The notes beneath the pieces were generated by a model. It saw only the letters and a program-made list of their open reading frames with translations, did no database searches and was not told the origin of the DNA. A program made the translations under genes and the position numbers. DNA of 64,000 nt from Selaginella moellendorffii (lineage: Eukaryota > Streptophyta > Lycopodiopsida > Selaginellales > Selaginellaceae): assembly GCF_000143415.4 (NCBI RefSeq), contig NW_003314284.1, positions 903,594-967,593 on the forward strand. The letters run 5' to 3'. The first letter of the stretch is position 1, and each line of letters starts with the position of its first letter. Below are positions 20,232 to 30,767 of the stretch, piece by piece.

Positions 20232-23200
20232 ATGGCCTTCAGGGTTGGGGAAAATGTTTACATTTTGAATGGTGGGAAGAGAGTTGCAAAAGGGACCCTT
20301 GTGTCTATGGATCGGAACTTTGTTATACACTGTCAAAGGCTTGGGGAAGGCAATGCTGCTGTATCAGTAGAGACTGTCTTCGATGGGAATGTGGTCGCTA
20401 TTGAACAAGGAGAGATGGTTGTCGGGGTAAATGTTGTTGTTGCCTTGAAAAATCTTCAGAAGAAAGCAGATGTTGGGGACAACGCAAGTGCGACGCATGT
20501 TCCCTCCGTGGATCTTAAGAACCGTGCTACATGGATTTAGGCAAAGGTGTTTCTAAACAACCCCGAGGGGGAGGTGGTAGCTGAGGGCTTAGCCATAGTT
20601 GTCGATCCAAGAGATGCGGTTGCTAATCAAGAATTGGGCTGGGATGATATTGGAGTTGCGATTTTAGAGGTTGTTGACACAGAAGAAAACAGTCTGACTA
20701 TTGGAAGCATTGTGCGGTGGAAATTGAGGCACTTAGTGTTTGAGAATGTGAAGGATTCACAATCAAACACCACTACAACTGATGACAGAACATCTCTTCA
20801 TGGGAAAAGAAAGTACACCTTCCTAAAGCGCAGCCAAAGGGATCTGAGCAACGAACCGAAAAGGCAGAAAATGGCGATGGAGGTTCGAATGGTCTCGACA
20901 GTTGCTTGTTGCAAGAGGAGGTGCTGTCAACATGCTGATTGGGATGCTATTGAAGAGGAGAGAGCAAGATACAAGACATTGTCCTGGAAGGCAGCTTGCA
21001 ATTTTGTGTATGAGGCATTACTGTCATCTGTTGATGCTTCAGAACATTAGGTGGGGGGCATGGTCTTCCAGAGGGGTTTGGTCTGCATGAAGGCATGGAG
21101 AATCATTTATGGAGTCCCTCGAACCACATTCTACAGAATCAAAACTGAGTTCGAGGAACAAAGGGTTCAACAGGCAGTCCATGGGAACGACGGTACGCAC
21201 AAAACCAGGGGTCATGTTGTATATGGAGAGGCAATCTTCAAGAGGTTTGTCGAGACATGTAGCGAGCAGCAACCACATAAAACCCGCCTCTTGGAAGATG
21301 GAACATGAGACACCCAACGAGTTCTCCCTTCCATGTATACCAAGGGGGCCATATTGGAAGATGTGAATCGGGAACTCCAGAGTAATGGCTACAGGAAGCT
21401 GAGCCAATCTAGATTTAGTAGATTGTGGAGCAACAGGTTCAGGGATGTGAGTATAGGAAAGTACTCCAGCTTTTCAAAGTGTGACGAGTGCACTGCTATC
21501 AAAATGGCTTTGTCGAAGAATTCTTGCAGCGCTCAAGAGCGAGAGATGTTGGTTAGAAGGCGGCTCGACCACAACATCGAGCAGAGAAGCTGCAGGACTG
21601 CATATTATCATAACAGGATTCTCTCCATGGAGAGACCTGACTCTTACCTCTGCATCATCCACGACAAAATGGACCAGAAAAAGATGTGCTTACCTCGACT
21701 CAATCCTGCCCCCAAGGCAATCTCTTCATCCATGCAGCTGCCTGTGTCTCTGTTTGGCATAATCGCTCATGGGCATAGTGCCCAGAACTATGGGAACTTC
21801 TTTGTACCTCTATGGGGTGGTGGGGGTGCAAACATGATGATTGCGTCCCTAGCAAAACACTTAAGGTCTCTACAAAGTGCGCAGACTGAGCTGAACGGCC
21901 AACCCTTGCATAAGGCCCTTGTCGATCAAACCCCATACAGGGTTCAGCTGGAGGAGGAGCAAAGGCTTGCAGTATCGCGTGGGGCCCCATGCCATCCCAG
22001 TGAATATGTTGGCCGTCAGATTGTAGGGTTATCACGTGAGGCCTCATGCCATTCCGACAAGGCTGGTCGCCCGGTGAATGCACAGCCTCATCCAAACGAA
22101 GCAGAATCTCAAGGAAGTTCTTGCGGCTGATGTGGCCTTCCACCCCATCTTCTGCTCCAAACAGACAATGCTGGCAGTGAGAACAAAAACATGTACGTCT
22201 TCGCGTACTTGGCGATGCTTGTTGCCAAAGGCATATTTGAAACGGTTACACTTGGCTTTCTCATGGTTGGGCACACTCATGAAGACGTCGATGCCATGTT
22301 CAGTCACCTGGCAGAGTCCCTCCGGCGATCCAATGTTCTCACCCTCCCACAACTCTACGATGAATTCCAAAATTGCATCAAAGGCACTGTTGAAGTTGCA
22401 CTTGTGACAGAGGTTCCAGACTTTAAGGGGTTTGTAAGAGGCTACATCAGGGATGGATCCGAAACGCTGATTGGCCACTCCAAGCCTCTTCAGTTTCATT
22501 TCAGCATGTGTGACGGTGCTCCAGTGATGAGGTACAAGATGAGAGAATGGGACACAGTGTGGCTGCCAGTGGACGGCATTGAACTCTTCAAGAGAGATCC
22601 CATAACTGGGGAACCTATGATTCCTCAGGGTTCCCCACGGCCGATGCACTCGGATGGACTCAAAGACCAGGAAAGTATAGTGGCCGGGATTAGATAGCAT
22701 ATTGCCTTCTGGAAGAGGGGGTTGGTGTTTGGTGGAGAATCCTATTTTCAGAGGTGCAAGCCTTTGCTCGAATACTGGGAGAAGATTATATCTGCTATCC
22801 AAAATGGGCCGGTTGTATATGAAGAATTGGAAGAGTCCTTTTGGCCAGAACCCAGAGCACCAGATAGTAGCGGAACAATGTCCTCTGGAAATGCAGTGAC
22901 AGATAACGATGTTGAGGATCACTATTGTGGGCCGAGGAACAAGAAGCCGGATTCAGCATTCAATCCAGTACAAGTCTGCAAAGGAATGGTCGTGCTTGTC
23001 AGACCTAGTAATAAAAAACAAATGATATGGGTGGGGCGTTGCATCATTGATGCAGAGGAGGACGCGGAAACTAACTCCTTCAATGTAACTATGGAGTGGT
23101 TCAAGCCAAGTTCCGGATATACGAAGGATTGCCTAGAAAAGAGATGGGTGCTGAATCCAAGGGATCCCAGCATGAGCATATCGGTGGATAATGTTGTGCA

Positions 23201-23300
23201 TGGTTGGATGCGGAAGCAGAGTGCCACCATCACCTTGCCAGACCATGCAAGAGATGCAGCAAGAGCATTCATAACCCGGGTTCAAGGTGAGATTCATTAA
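20232..23300 (+). pseudogene. DUF7869-like DDE/D transposase (five in-frame stops)
   Basis: This is the probable transposase. One reading frame runs from the ATG at 20232 to TAA at 23300 (about 1020 codons), interrupted by TAG 20538, TAG 21048, TGA 21306, TGA 22128 and TAG 22695 but by no frameshift. The N-terminal 250 codons form two beta-rich modules (GENVYILNGGKRVAKGTLVS; NNPEGEVVAEG...WKLRHLVFE). A cysteine-rich part follows, then FSRLWSNRF and KCDECTAI. Catalytic-type motifs are IHDKMDQKK (Asp at 21663), GIIAHG and GGGGANMMIASL, QTDNAGSENKN (Asp at 22164) and GFLMVGHTHEDVD (Asp at 22284/22290). This matches the order seen in DUF7869-type DDE proteins. Two palindromes at 21974 and 22031 lie in an in-frame stretch that looks extra and may be intronic. 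The stops fit C-to-T decay of CAG and CGA codons. Confidence 0.78.
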
Positions 23301-23911
23301 TATTCCTTTACTAAGTTTCTAATGTATTTTATTTCAAGGTGAACAATCCGAATCTGAATCAGAGGAGGCGTGATGGCATGTGGCCTTACGCCATTCCTAG
23401 GTGAGATGATACAAATAACAAGTATAAATTCTTAGTTGTTCTTGCAAATCTTACTTAAAGTTCAAGGTGAACAAGCCGAATATGAATTCATCGGATTGTT
23501 ATAACAAATTGCGAGGTGATGGCATGAGGCGATACGCCATTTGAGAGTGGTAGCCATTCCTATATGAGGTGAATGAAATATTTATTAAAAATACCTCATT
23601 CAATTGTGCACTTCTAAGTCTTGGTCCACTCAGTACTGTTTGCATGTTTCTATTTTAATTCTTTCTCTAAAATGTTATTTAGCATGTGGCTTCATGCCAT
23701 TGCTCTCCACAATCATGCATTGAATTTTTCTATCCTTGCATAATACTTCTCCATATATATAGCATGTGCGCACATGTGATATGGTTCATTAAGCCTGATA
23801 TAGTGTGTGAGGTAAAACAAAGATGATGTGACATATGCATTTACCAATCACACGTGCATAAATCTAATAATATGGCGTGTGGCCCATATTAATGGCACAT
23901 AAACCCATATT
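23301..23911. other. Region after the transposase stop
   Basis: The transposase end (caag then gtgag at 23284-23291) looks like a splice donor. Possible alternative short 3' exons follow acceptors such as tttatttcaag at 23328-23338. Two related pieces (ggtgaacaatccgaatctga near 23338 and ggtgaacaagccgaatatga near 23466) stand in tandem. An inverted copy lies at 24721-24745. Four palindromes are present. I see no long open frame. Confidence 0.45.
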
Positions 23912-24271
23912 GTGGGCTTATGTGCTTTATGTACCATCATTCCCTTGCAGCGTGTGTGTTGGTTTCCTTTTATAACACAACGAACTCCATATTTTAGGGT
24001 GAAGAGCGTTCTCATGGCAAGCACAAAATCTGTAAGTGAGGCAGAAAAGGAGACGGAGAAGGAGATAGGTGAAGATGTAGAATATATAAGTCTTCCAAAC
24101 TCCCCGTACTATACTCCAGGTGATCATTTTTCTGAACAAACGGCAATATTAACAACTATCGAGAACGCCCCAGTAACGTCAGAGACAACAATCCAAAGCA
24201 AAACAACTGACCCAGAGAAGGATGATAGTACCGCTGAGAGTACCAAAAAGGAGGTGTCCACTAGCGCTTAG
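23912..24271 (+). CDS. Small acidic Thr/Glu-rich ORF of unknown function
   Basis: This open frame of up to 119 codons starts without a firm initiation codon; a likely ATG is at 24014. The product from there is hydrophilic (ASTKSVSEAEKETEKEIGED, then Thr/Ser-rich) and ends in TAG before a palindrome at 24279. It has no recognised domain. It could be a terminal exon of the transposase gene, an accessory gene or chance. Confidence 0.35.
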   Translation: MGLCALCTIIPLQRVCWFPFITQRTPYFRVKSVLMASTKSVSEAEKETEKEIGEDVEYISLPNSPYYTPGDHFSEQTAILTTIENAPVTSETTIQSKTTDPEKDDSTAESTKKEVSTSA

Positions 24272-24907
24272 GCTTATAATGGCGTGTGCCCTCATGCCAT
24301 TTACTTGATCACCAAATACCTTTTTCCCTTTGCACTAGTATATCTTAATACCGGTCTGAGAAATAGAATGGCATGTGCCCTCAGGCCTTTTACTAAATCA
24401 CCTTTGAAAGAAATGCAAGCCTCTATGTCGTAAAAAAAAGGTACTAGAGAAATTCCTTAATAATTTGAATGTTATTTAGTTTCATGAAAATACACTAAGG
24501 GTCAAATGAGTTAAATGACTTCTCCAGACTAGCAATGCCTCTTGCTACACCTTCACAATTAGATTCGTTAGAAAAAGATAACATTGAATAATATCTAAAT
24601 GTTCTCACCATTAAGTTATATGTCTGGCTAATAGGAATGATGTTCATCTTGGAAAGCTCACCACACGCTCAATGAACAAACAAATAGTGTGTGCGCGCAT
24701 GCCATCGCTCTTCTTTAGCTTCAGATTCGGCTTGTTCACCTTGACAATGAGATTTATTATACAACCAGATGGACTCAGTCTGGACACAAAGTCACCGCGC
24801 TAGTCACCATGCCCCAGATATGTCTAGCCCCTAGACAAAAAACATATAATTTCACATCATTTTCAAATACTTGAAAATTTGTATCTAGTCCCATTTTACT
24901 GAATAAA
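24272..24907. other. Right subterminal region of DNA transposon
   Basis: This is noncoding sequence with three palindrome copies and an inverted copy (24721-24745) of the phrase found at 23338 and 23466. Just inside the right terminal repeat, the phrase TAAAATGGGA of the terminal repeat recurs in direct orientation on the minus strand (about 24887-24900), a subterminal repeat. Confidence 0.6.
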
Positions 24908-24931
24908 TCCCATTTTAACGAAATGGAGCTT
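24908..24931 (-). repeat. Right terminal inverted repeat of DNA transposon copy 1
   Basis: The end reads ...TTTTAACGAAATGGAGCTT, the inverse of the left end with three differences in 24 positions. It is followed by the target duplication tcta (24932-24935). Confidence 0.9.
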
Positions 24932-24935
24932 TCTA

Positions 24936-27900
24936 ACCCAATCCCACTACTTATTCTCGAGTAGTCTTAATTTCCATCGATATAACCCTTGCACTTTGGA
25001 ACCTTTTAATTCTGACTTCTCGAAGTCAATTCCCTAAGTGTCTTTGACACCTTGCATTGCACATATTGTGCAACTCCATTTCCTCATCCTAGGAAGTTCT
25101 CTATTTGAGGGCACCATCATCCTCTCTTCAATTTCATGCCACCTTTGGCACTAAGTTCTAGTTATCATATTTTGTGCTAAGGCTGTCCACGGCCCTATCA
25201 TTTGGCTACCTTACCGCTCCCACCCTTGGAGTTTCCGCTTTCACCAAATCGGAGCAATTGGGAATCCATCCTTGGGAACACATTGCCTTTCCCATAATCC
25301 GTTAACCCCCAACACCTTTTTGTTTTTAGCCTAACTTTGCCATTTGGATTTTTTTTTTTTTTTTTCCATGATTCCCATGGCTCTTTACTTAGCCACAGCC
25401 TTTTGCTCTTATCCTTGATTGTTGCACCCAGCAACATAGGATCGCTACTTCCATTTTCGAGATATCGTTTTGGTTCCATAGCAAAGACTCTCCTTTGCCA
25501 TGTTCATCCCTAGTATGTCTTTTTAGCATCTTCTGCTATGGGCTCTATCCACGGCCCAACTTTGTGACCCTCCCATGGGTCTTTTATAGAGACTACTTTC
25601 CTCGAACTCACTATGCCATTGCATTGACATATCTTATTTCCCTTAGGTGTCTTTCTCACTTGGTCACCTTGACCAAGCCATACCATCATCAATAGTTTCA
25701 ATTTACACTTTGAACTTGGAACTTTATCCCTTAACCTCACAAAGACTTTATCCTTGTTTTGGCCACAAGATCACCTAGTGATTTAACCTTGGCACCTTAA
25801 TAAGTTTGCCAATAGGTACTAGGTCTTCTAGACCTTTGAGTTGTTCACCATGACTCCGGGGGCATCTCCCACATTTGGCGGTGCACCCAAGCCAGCCCAT
25901 CTGGCCAAGGGTCTATAGCAACTGAGACTGGGTATCCCCATCTCATTCACCACATCCTTAGTGCCACTTGCACCAAAGTGTTCAAGTTAGATATGCTAAG
26001 CTTTCACACTAAGCAATCTAACTGTGCATCACAACTCCGAGGCATCCTTCGCTTGGCGGTGTGCCCAAACCAGTCTCCCCACTGAGAGTCCATGACCACC
26101 AAAATATGAGTGTCCTCATATTCCAAACCATCACCACGCCCTAGTGAGTTGGGACTCGAACCCAAGCACTAGAGGGTCGGGACTCGAACCCAACCTCCGT
26201 ATATGCATCTACGGACGGCATCATACAAGATGCCTGGCGTGACTCCCCACGCCGGTGCACCATCATACCCTTAAAGCGAGTTACAGATCACAGCTTAGGA
26301 ACCTAGTTCCTCCACACTGCCAAGTCCTTTCACTTGACATATCTGTGATCATGCATGAACTCCTCCATGCTCGGCCCCATGGGCCACCCCTTTAAAGTTG
26401 GCCCCTTCAACTAGGGTATTCGTTCCCCCGACTTGCCAATCTCACTTAGCAAGTCATCCGGCCACCGTAACATGGTTCATGCATAAGCGTGAAAGTTCTT
26501 AACCATCAACTTTCGTTCAAAACCCTCTCTTTGAACACTCGGGAACTACTTCCCTAACCTTGATAGCCTTGCCTTATGGCAAACTTCAAGACCATGCTTT
26601 TGCTGTGCCACTCTGATTTCGCGCGTTCTATAAACCATTTACACTTGACTGACTAGGTACTTATCTACCTAGGGGAACGTTCAAGGAATTCTGTTCCTTA
26701 GCTTGCTAAAGTCTCTCCTTTCGCAAGCTTTCCAATTACCATATAGTCTAACATGGACAATCCCATGCTTTATATTCTCCATGGTATCCCGGTCGCTAGT
26801 AACAACATGCTTGAGCACCCACTTGATTCTCCACTCCCAACTTGTATAACCACCCTTGGTCATGCTTGTTAATTCCTATGGTTCGGTTCTATCCCTTTAC
26901 TACTTGCCTTTTTGACATTATGCATTTCCTTCGGTTATTCTCCTCCAAACTAGGAAGATAGCTTGGCACTTTCTACCATGCTTTGGCAAGTATTCATAGG
27001 GATGAACCTACCCAACAACCTAGGGAGTGGTTCTTCAATCTGAGTTTGCTCACCTTGTAATCCCACACATTGGGATTACTGTTGCTACTTATGGGCCTTC
27101 ATATGCCCATCACTAGCCTTGCCAAAATCCCCTTTTTGGCTTTGTCCAATTTGGGTAGACGGACATCTCCCGTCTCTGCAACCTTAGACATTTGGATAGC
27201 ACCTCCTATCCATCATTCACTAGGGACTTTGTCCCTTGGGCCTTATTCGTGCCCTCATGACCCCAATCACCACCTCCTGGTGCTCTAGAGTGCTTGGGTG
27301 TCCCAATGATGGCATATTTGGCAATAAACATTCCTTTTACGACATTGACTTACTATCTCGCAACATAAGCAATTTCTCCCTCATAAGGGTATATTTAACT
27401 TCTTTATCCCAATAAGAAGTCTTAGGTAGTTGCCTTCTACCAGTTTAACGAATTATTTTGCACCTTTTGTTTAGTTGTCTCATAGTTGTCAAGTCTTACA
27501 ACTCATTGCTGGTGTTTCCACACCTCCATCATTATCTGGGTCACCACACTTTAATTGCATGCTTTCCAACTTAGATTATGCCATTCCCATTTTCATTGGG
27601 ATTCTTTTAGAAGAGGTTCTTATAAACCCGCCAACTTAACCTCAAGGCAACATGCCTTGGCACATTCGGTGTCTTCACACCATTGGCTCCATGAGCCTAC
27701 CTTTGTGACGCTTCTTACTTGTGTTTAGATCTTTTGCCAAGACCAATACAGTTGTCTCTTATGCCAACTATTTGTTAGCACTGTACCATAGAGTTCACGT
27801 ACAACTTTGTGCCAAAGTTGTGTTCTTCCAGGAAACTCTTTCCCACGACTTTAGCATGGTACCTTCTGCCACCAATGAGATACCCACTGTTCTCATACTT

Positions 27901-28700
27901 GGATTTTAAGATCCTCGTGGGGCACCACATACTTCAGTCCAAATGCTTCCATCAATCCCTTAGGATTATTCTTTGACTATATTAGAGTCATCAGAATTTT
28001 TGGACTTTGCTAATCCGACGACCTATGAGGTCCTACTCTTGAGGTGCCAGCACACTGGAATACAACTCTTTGTATTCATGTCCTACTCACAAAGACCATC
28101 TTTGCAAGTGTTACTCTGACACTTGATTTGTTCTCTAGGGGCAACCTTTTGCCCCTTATGACCACTTGTCCATGTGATGAGAATACCAACTCATCCTCTA
28201 AGTACACCCCCAACTCCTTGGGTTTGTTCCAGCTTTTATAAAAGGTAGCCCCGGCTACCATTTCAAGGACTTGTGTCCTCATCCGTACTTGACCTTTCAT
28301 GGTCATCAATCCCGGTTTCACATTCATGAGTACTAGCCTCAACTATGTGAGGATAATCTTGCGACTCTTTTATTGTTTTGGAGTCTCTACCTTTCCCGTG
28401 ATCCCAACTATAGTTGTTTACCACAACTACCTTAGCTAGTTTGCTAAGTTGAACGCTCATCTGGATCACATCCTCAACTATATGAAGGAAACCTTATACT
28501 GTTCCCAAGATCCCAAAGTCGTTCCCTTACTGGCCCTTTTTCATGCACCACATTGCGCATAAGTTTACGCATGAACTTGAGTGGAGAGCTATGTCCTCTC
28601 GACATGCTACTCCTCGAAGATAGGTCCACACCTAGGACCTTCCAATTCCAATACAAGTGGTGATATACTTAGCCACCAATAGGAGTCGGACTAAGGAACA
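24936..28700 (-). other. Internal region of family B copy 1 (noncoding)
   Basis: Nearly 3.8 kb align with 49160-50001 plus 51777-54006 of the second B copy. Only short open frames are present, and none shows gag, protease, reverse transcriptase or integrase motifs. The part at about 26030-26270 resembles the 3' untranslated region of family C (shared gggactcgaaccca and the following hairpin-like tctacgga), evidence that B derives from a C-like ancestor. A poly-T run lies at about 25350-25366. Confidence 0.7.
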
Positions 28701-28712
28701 GCTCCGATACCA
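28701..28712 (-). other. Primer-binding site of family B copy 1
   Basis: On the minus strand this reads TGGTATCGGAGC, three bases inside the 5' LTR. It has one difference from the usual initiator-Met-tRNA primer site and is the same as in family A. Confidence 0.75.
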
Positions 28713-28715
28713 AGT

Positions 28716-30214
28716 TGTAAGCAACTAATTTTTCCATTTTACCTTAGTCACTTAACTGCACCTTCGACCACTTGGAGGAGTCTCATTCACAACCTCCATA
28801 AGTCTTATTCAGGACTTAGGGTTTGCAAGCCTCAAGAATGGCATCCATGCCACTCAACCTTTGCACTTGGTCCAAGTGCTTCACGTGTCCGATCCCATGA
28901 CCAACAACCAAGGTACCACCGACCTCTCAGCCTGTTACGCTTGGTCACACTAGTGGTCCAACACCACCTGCATCGTAGTCCCATCTCTCAAAGACTAGGC
29001 CATCCGTCCATGAATGATCATCCTAGATCCACTCCTTAGCATCCTTAGGATGCCCACAAACATGGGGAATTGCTTTCCCCAATATCTCTTTTCCGATCCC
29101 CACTAAGTCCCTTTCTGTCCATGGTTGTGTTTGCCAACACTGCCACTGGATCAAGGCCCGCAGGCCTGACCTCCAAGTCCCACTGTCCTTCGGGACTTCC
29201 CCACCATGTGACCGTATCCTTAGTCACTCACTAGAGGATTTCTCCTCTTCCTTTTCACAGTCTGAGACTTTGGGACAACATTTCGGAACACCGTGGCCTT
29301 ACGTGAGCCTTATGGGTATTCTCCTCGCCTTCTGCCTTTGGGTGCTCTAGCCATGGGCTTAGAGCGAGGTTCCGTTGAGCCACGCCAGGTATCCAAGTAG
29401 GTAGTGCCACCCACACTTGGACTGGGAGCATCGGCCAGTCGATCTCCCGAGGGAAATAGAGACGGCTCTTGAACACTTCACCAAGCTACCCCACTTGTCG
29501 GTTTGTGTTCACTCTAGTCTTGGACTTCCCAGTGGGCAGCTCATCACCCAACACTGGGTACAGCCTTCCTGGGCCAAACTGGCCTTTCTTAGCCAAATTG
29601 GCTCCACTGCAGTCCTCTCCCTCACTATACTTTTGGAGCTCACCAAACCCCCTAGGGTCTGGGAGACAAATGCTTTGGGCTTTCACCCTCTCAGACTCGG
29701 ACTCGAACTCGGACTCAGACTCGGACTCGGGCTCGGTCTCAGCCTCAGCCTCGGCCTTGGTCTCGGTCTTGGTCCCGGTCCCGGTCTCGGTCTCAGTCTC
29801 GGTCTCGGTCTTGGTCCCGGTACCGGTCTCGGTCTCAGTTTCGACCTCAGACTCCATCTCGGGTTCTTCTCAGACTCCATCTCGGATTCCCCCTCGGGTC
29901 CATCTCGGACTCCGTCTCGGTCCATCTCGGACTCCATCTTGGACTCCACCTCGGGTCCATCTCAGACTCCATCTCAGACTCCATCTCGGACTCCATCTCG
30001 GGTCCATCTTGTATCCTTTTTCTAGAGACTCACTTATCTTTCACTTTGTGCTTGTTCCTCGAGCACTTCATTGGGAGTTCCACTCCCACTCTCGACCTTT
30101 TCAAGTCGGAGCTTTTAGTCCAAACATGTTACGCTCATTTGGCTTTCGCTTCAGCCACTACCACGTGGCGCCCTTTTGGCTCCACTTTGGGGCCTAGGGA
30201 TTTTGTGTCTCACA
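28716..30214 (-). repeat. 5' LTR of family B copy 1
   Basis: This 1499-bp LTR runs from TGTAAGCAACTAATTTTTCC to GTGTCTCACA on the plus strand. Minisatellite sequence occupies 29690-30012. Long open frames here (for example 29469-30197) arise only from the repeat. Confidence 0.85.
29690..30012. repeat. Hexamer-based minisatellite in family B LTR
   Basis: Runs of tcggactcggactc and tctcggtctcgg pass into 12- to 18-bp units such as catctcggactccatctc. Similar tracts are at 31000-31562, 34650-35130, 48480-48700 and 50225-50685 in family B and at 37430-37710, 40040-40345, 46415-46715 and 54785-55080 in family C. Confidence 0.85.
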
Positions 30215-30449
30215 CATACTTGATATGGTGACGAGAAACTCATGTTATTGGTTTGCAATTGCTAGTGTTAGGAACCTCTACAATATTGAGATTAATCCCT
30301 CAATATTCGCTAAATGATAGTTTACTGTGTCTGCCAAACACCCTCACTATCATGCCCTTTGTGTTAGTCTCATTTCGGTCCTAAATACTATTTATGGAAA
30401 ATGCTTAGATTTGCTTATTTGGTATATTTGCAGAATGTAGAGATTCGTA
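30215..30449 (+). repeat. Family A 3' LTR, right part
   Basis: It continues the LTR broken at 10671 (catacttgatatgg...agaaactc) and aligns with 4430-4660. It is cut at about 30449 by the start of the minus-strand family C element. Confidence 0.75.
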
Positions 30450-30767
30450 TACATTCGATGGTCGCTCCCAATCCTGGATTGCTTGGACCTTCTTAGGGTC
30501 CACCTTGAGCCTGTCCTTGCCCACCACATGCTCGAGAAACTTTACCTCTTATTGAGCAAAGTCGCATTTGCTCTCTTTAGCATACAGCTGGTGTTCCCTT
30601 AGTTTCTCAAACACCTTTGTCAAGTGTTCGGCATGCTCTTCTAGCATTTCGCTATAGATCAAGATGTCGTCAATATAGACGACCACAAAGTGATTCAGAT
30701 AGGGTACAAAGATGTGGTTCATCAACGCCGAAAACGTTGCCGGCGCATTGCATAGCCCGAAGGGCAT

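Larger units (their letters stand above)
21974..24705. repeat. Palindrome cluster 4
   Basis: Copies lie at 21974-21995, 22031-22052, 23373-23394, 23519-23540, 23679-23700, 23759-23780, 24279-24300, 24368-24389 and 24684-24705, with varying degrees of decay. The best preserved are 23373 and 24279. Confidence 0.8.
12191..24931. mobile_element. Large TIR DNA transposon, copy 1 (complete ends)
   Basis: The 12,741-bp element has 24-bp terminal inverted repeats (12191-12214 and 24908-24931, 21 of 24 matching, outermost bases AAGCTCYATTTYGTTAAA) and a 4-bp target duplication. It holds two divergent genes. One, on the minus strand (12633-about 18800), encodes a ParB-like/FCP1-like fusion; the other, on the plus strand (20232-23300), encodes a DUF7869-like DDE transposase. 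A small plus ORF lies at 23912-24271. More than 20 copies of a 22-bp palindrome are spread across it. A second copy starts at 57954. The 4-bp duplication is compatible with several superfamilies, Sola among them, but I cannot assign one from sequence alone. Both genes in this copy carry stops. Confidence 0.9.
10672..30214 (-). mobile_element. Non-autonomous LTR retrotransposon, family B copy 1, carrying a 12.7-kb DNA transposon
   Basis: On the plus strand the element begins TGTAAGCGAC and ends GTGTCTCACA, so the LTRs read TG...CA. It is flanked by catac on both sides (10667-10671, 30215-30219). LTRs are at 10672-11929 and 28716-30214. A primer site on the minus strand at 28701-28712 (TGGTATCGGAGC) and a polypurine tract next to the other LTR fix the orientation as minus. 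About 4 kb of internal sequence (11930-12186 and 24936-28700) shows no gag or pol, so it fits a large retrotransposon derivative. The remaining length is the inserted DNA transposon at 12191-24931. The LTRs differ mainly in the length of a minisatellite tract. Confidence 0.88.

Noticed and set aside
20538-20546. Intron boundary at atggatttag before gcaaag
   Set aside because: It resembles an acceptor, but the frame continues in register on both sides and no donor fits; a CAG-to-TAG change is simpler.
22044-22922. Minus-strand frame of 292 codons
   Set aside because: Antisense of the transposase region; the plus strand has the catalytic motifs GHTHEDVD and DNAGSENKN.
12577-24705. CRISPR-like array
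   Set aside because: The palindromes are unevenly spaced, from tens of bases to kilobases, without regular spacers, in a plant element with introns.
29417-30197. Frames of 202 and 242 codons in the family B LTR
   Set aside because: The cause is the same minisatellite, and no domain is present.
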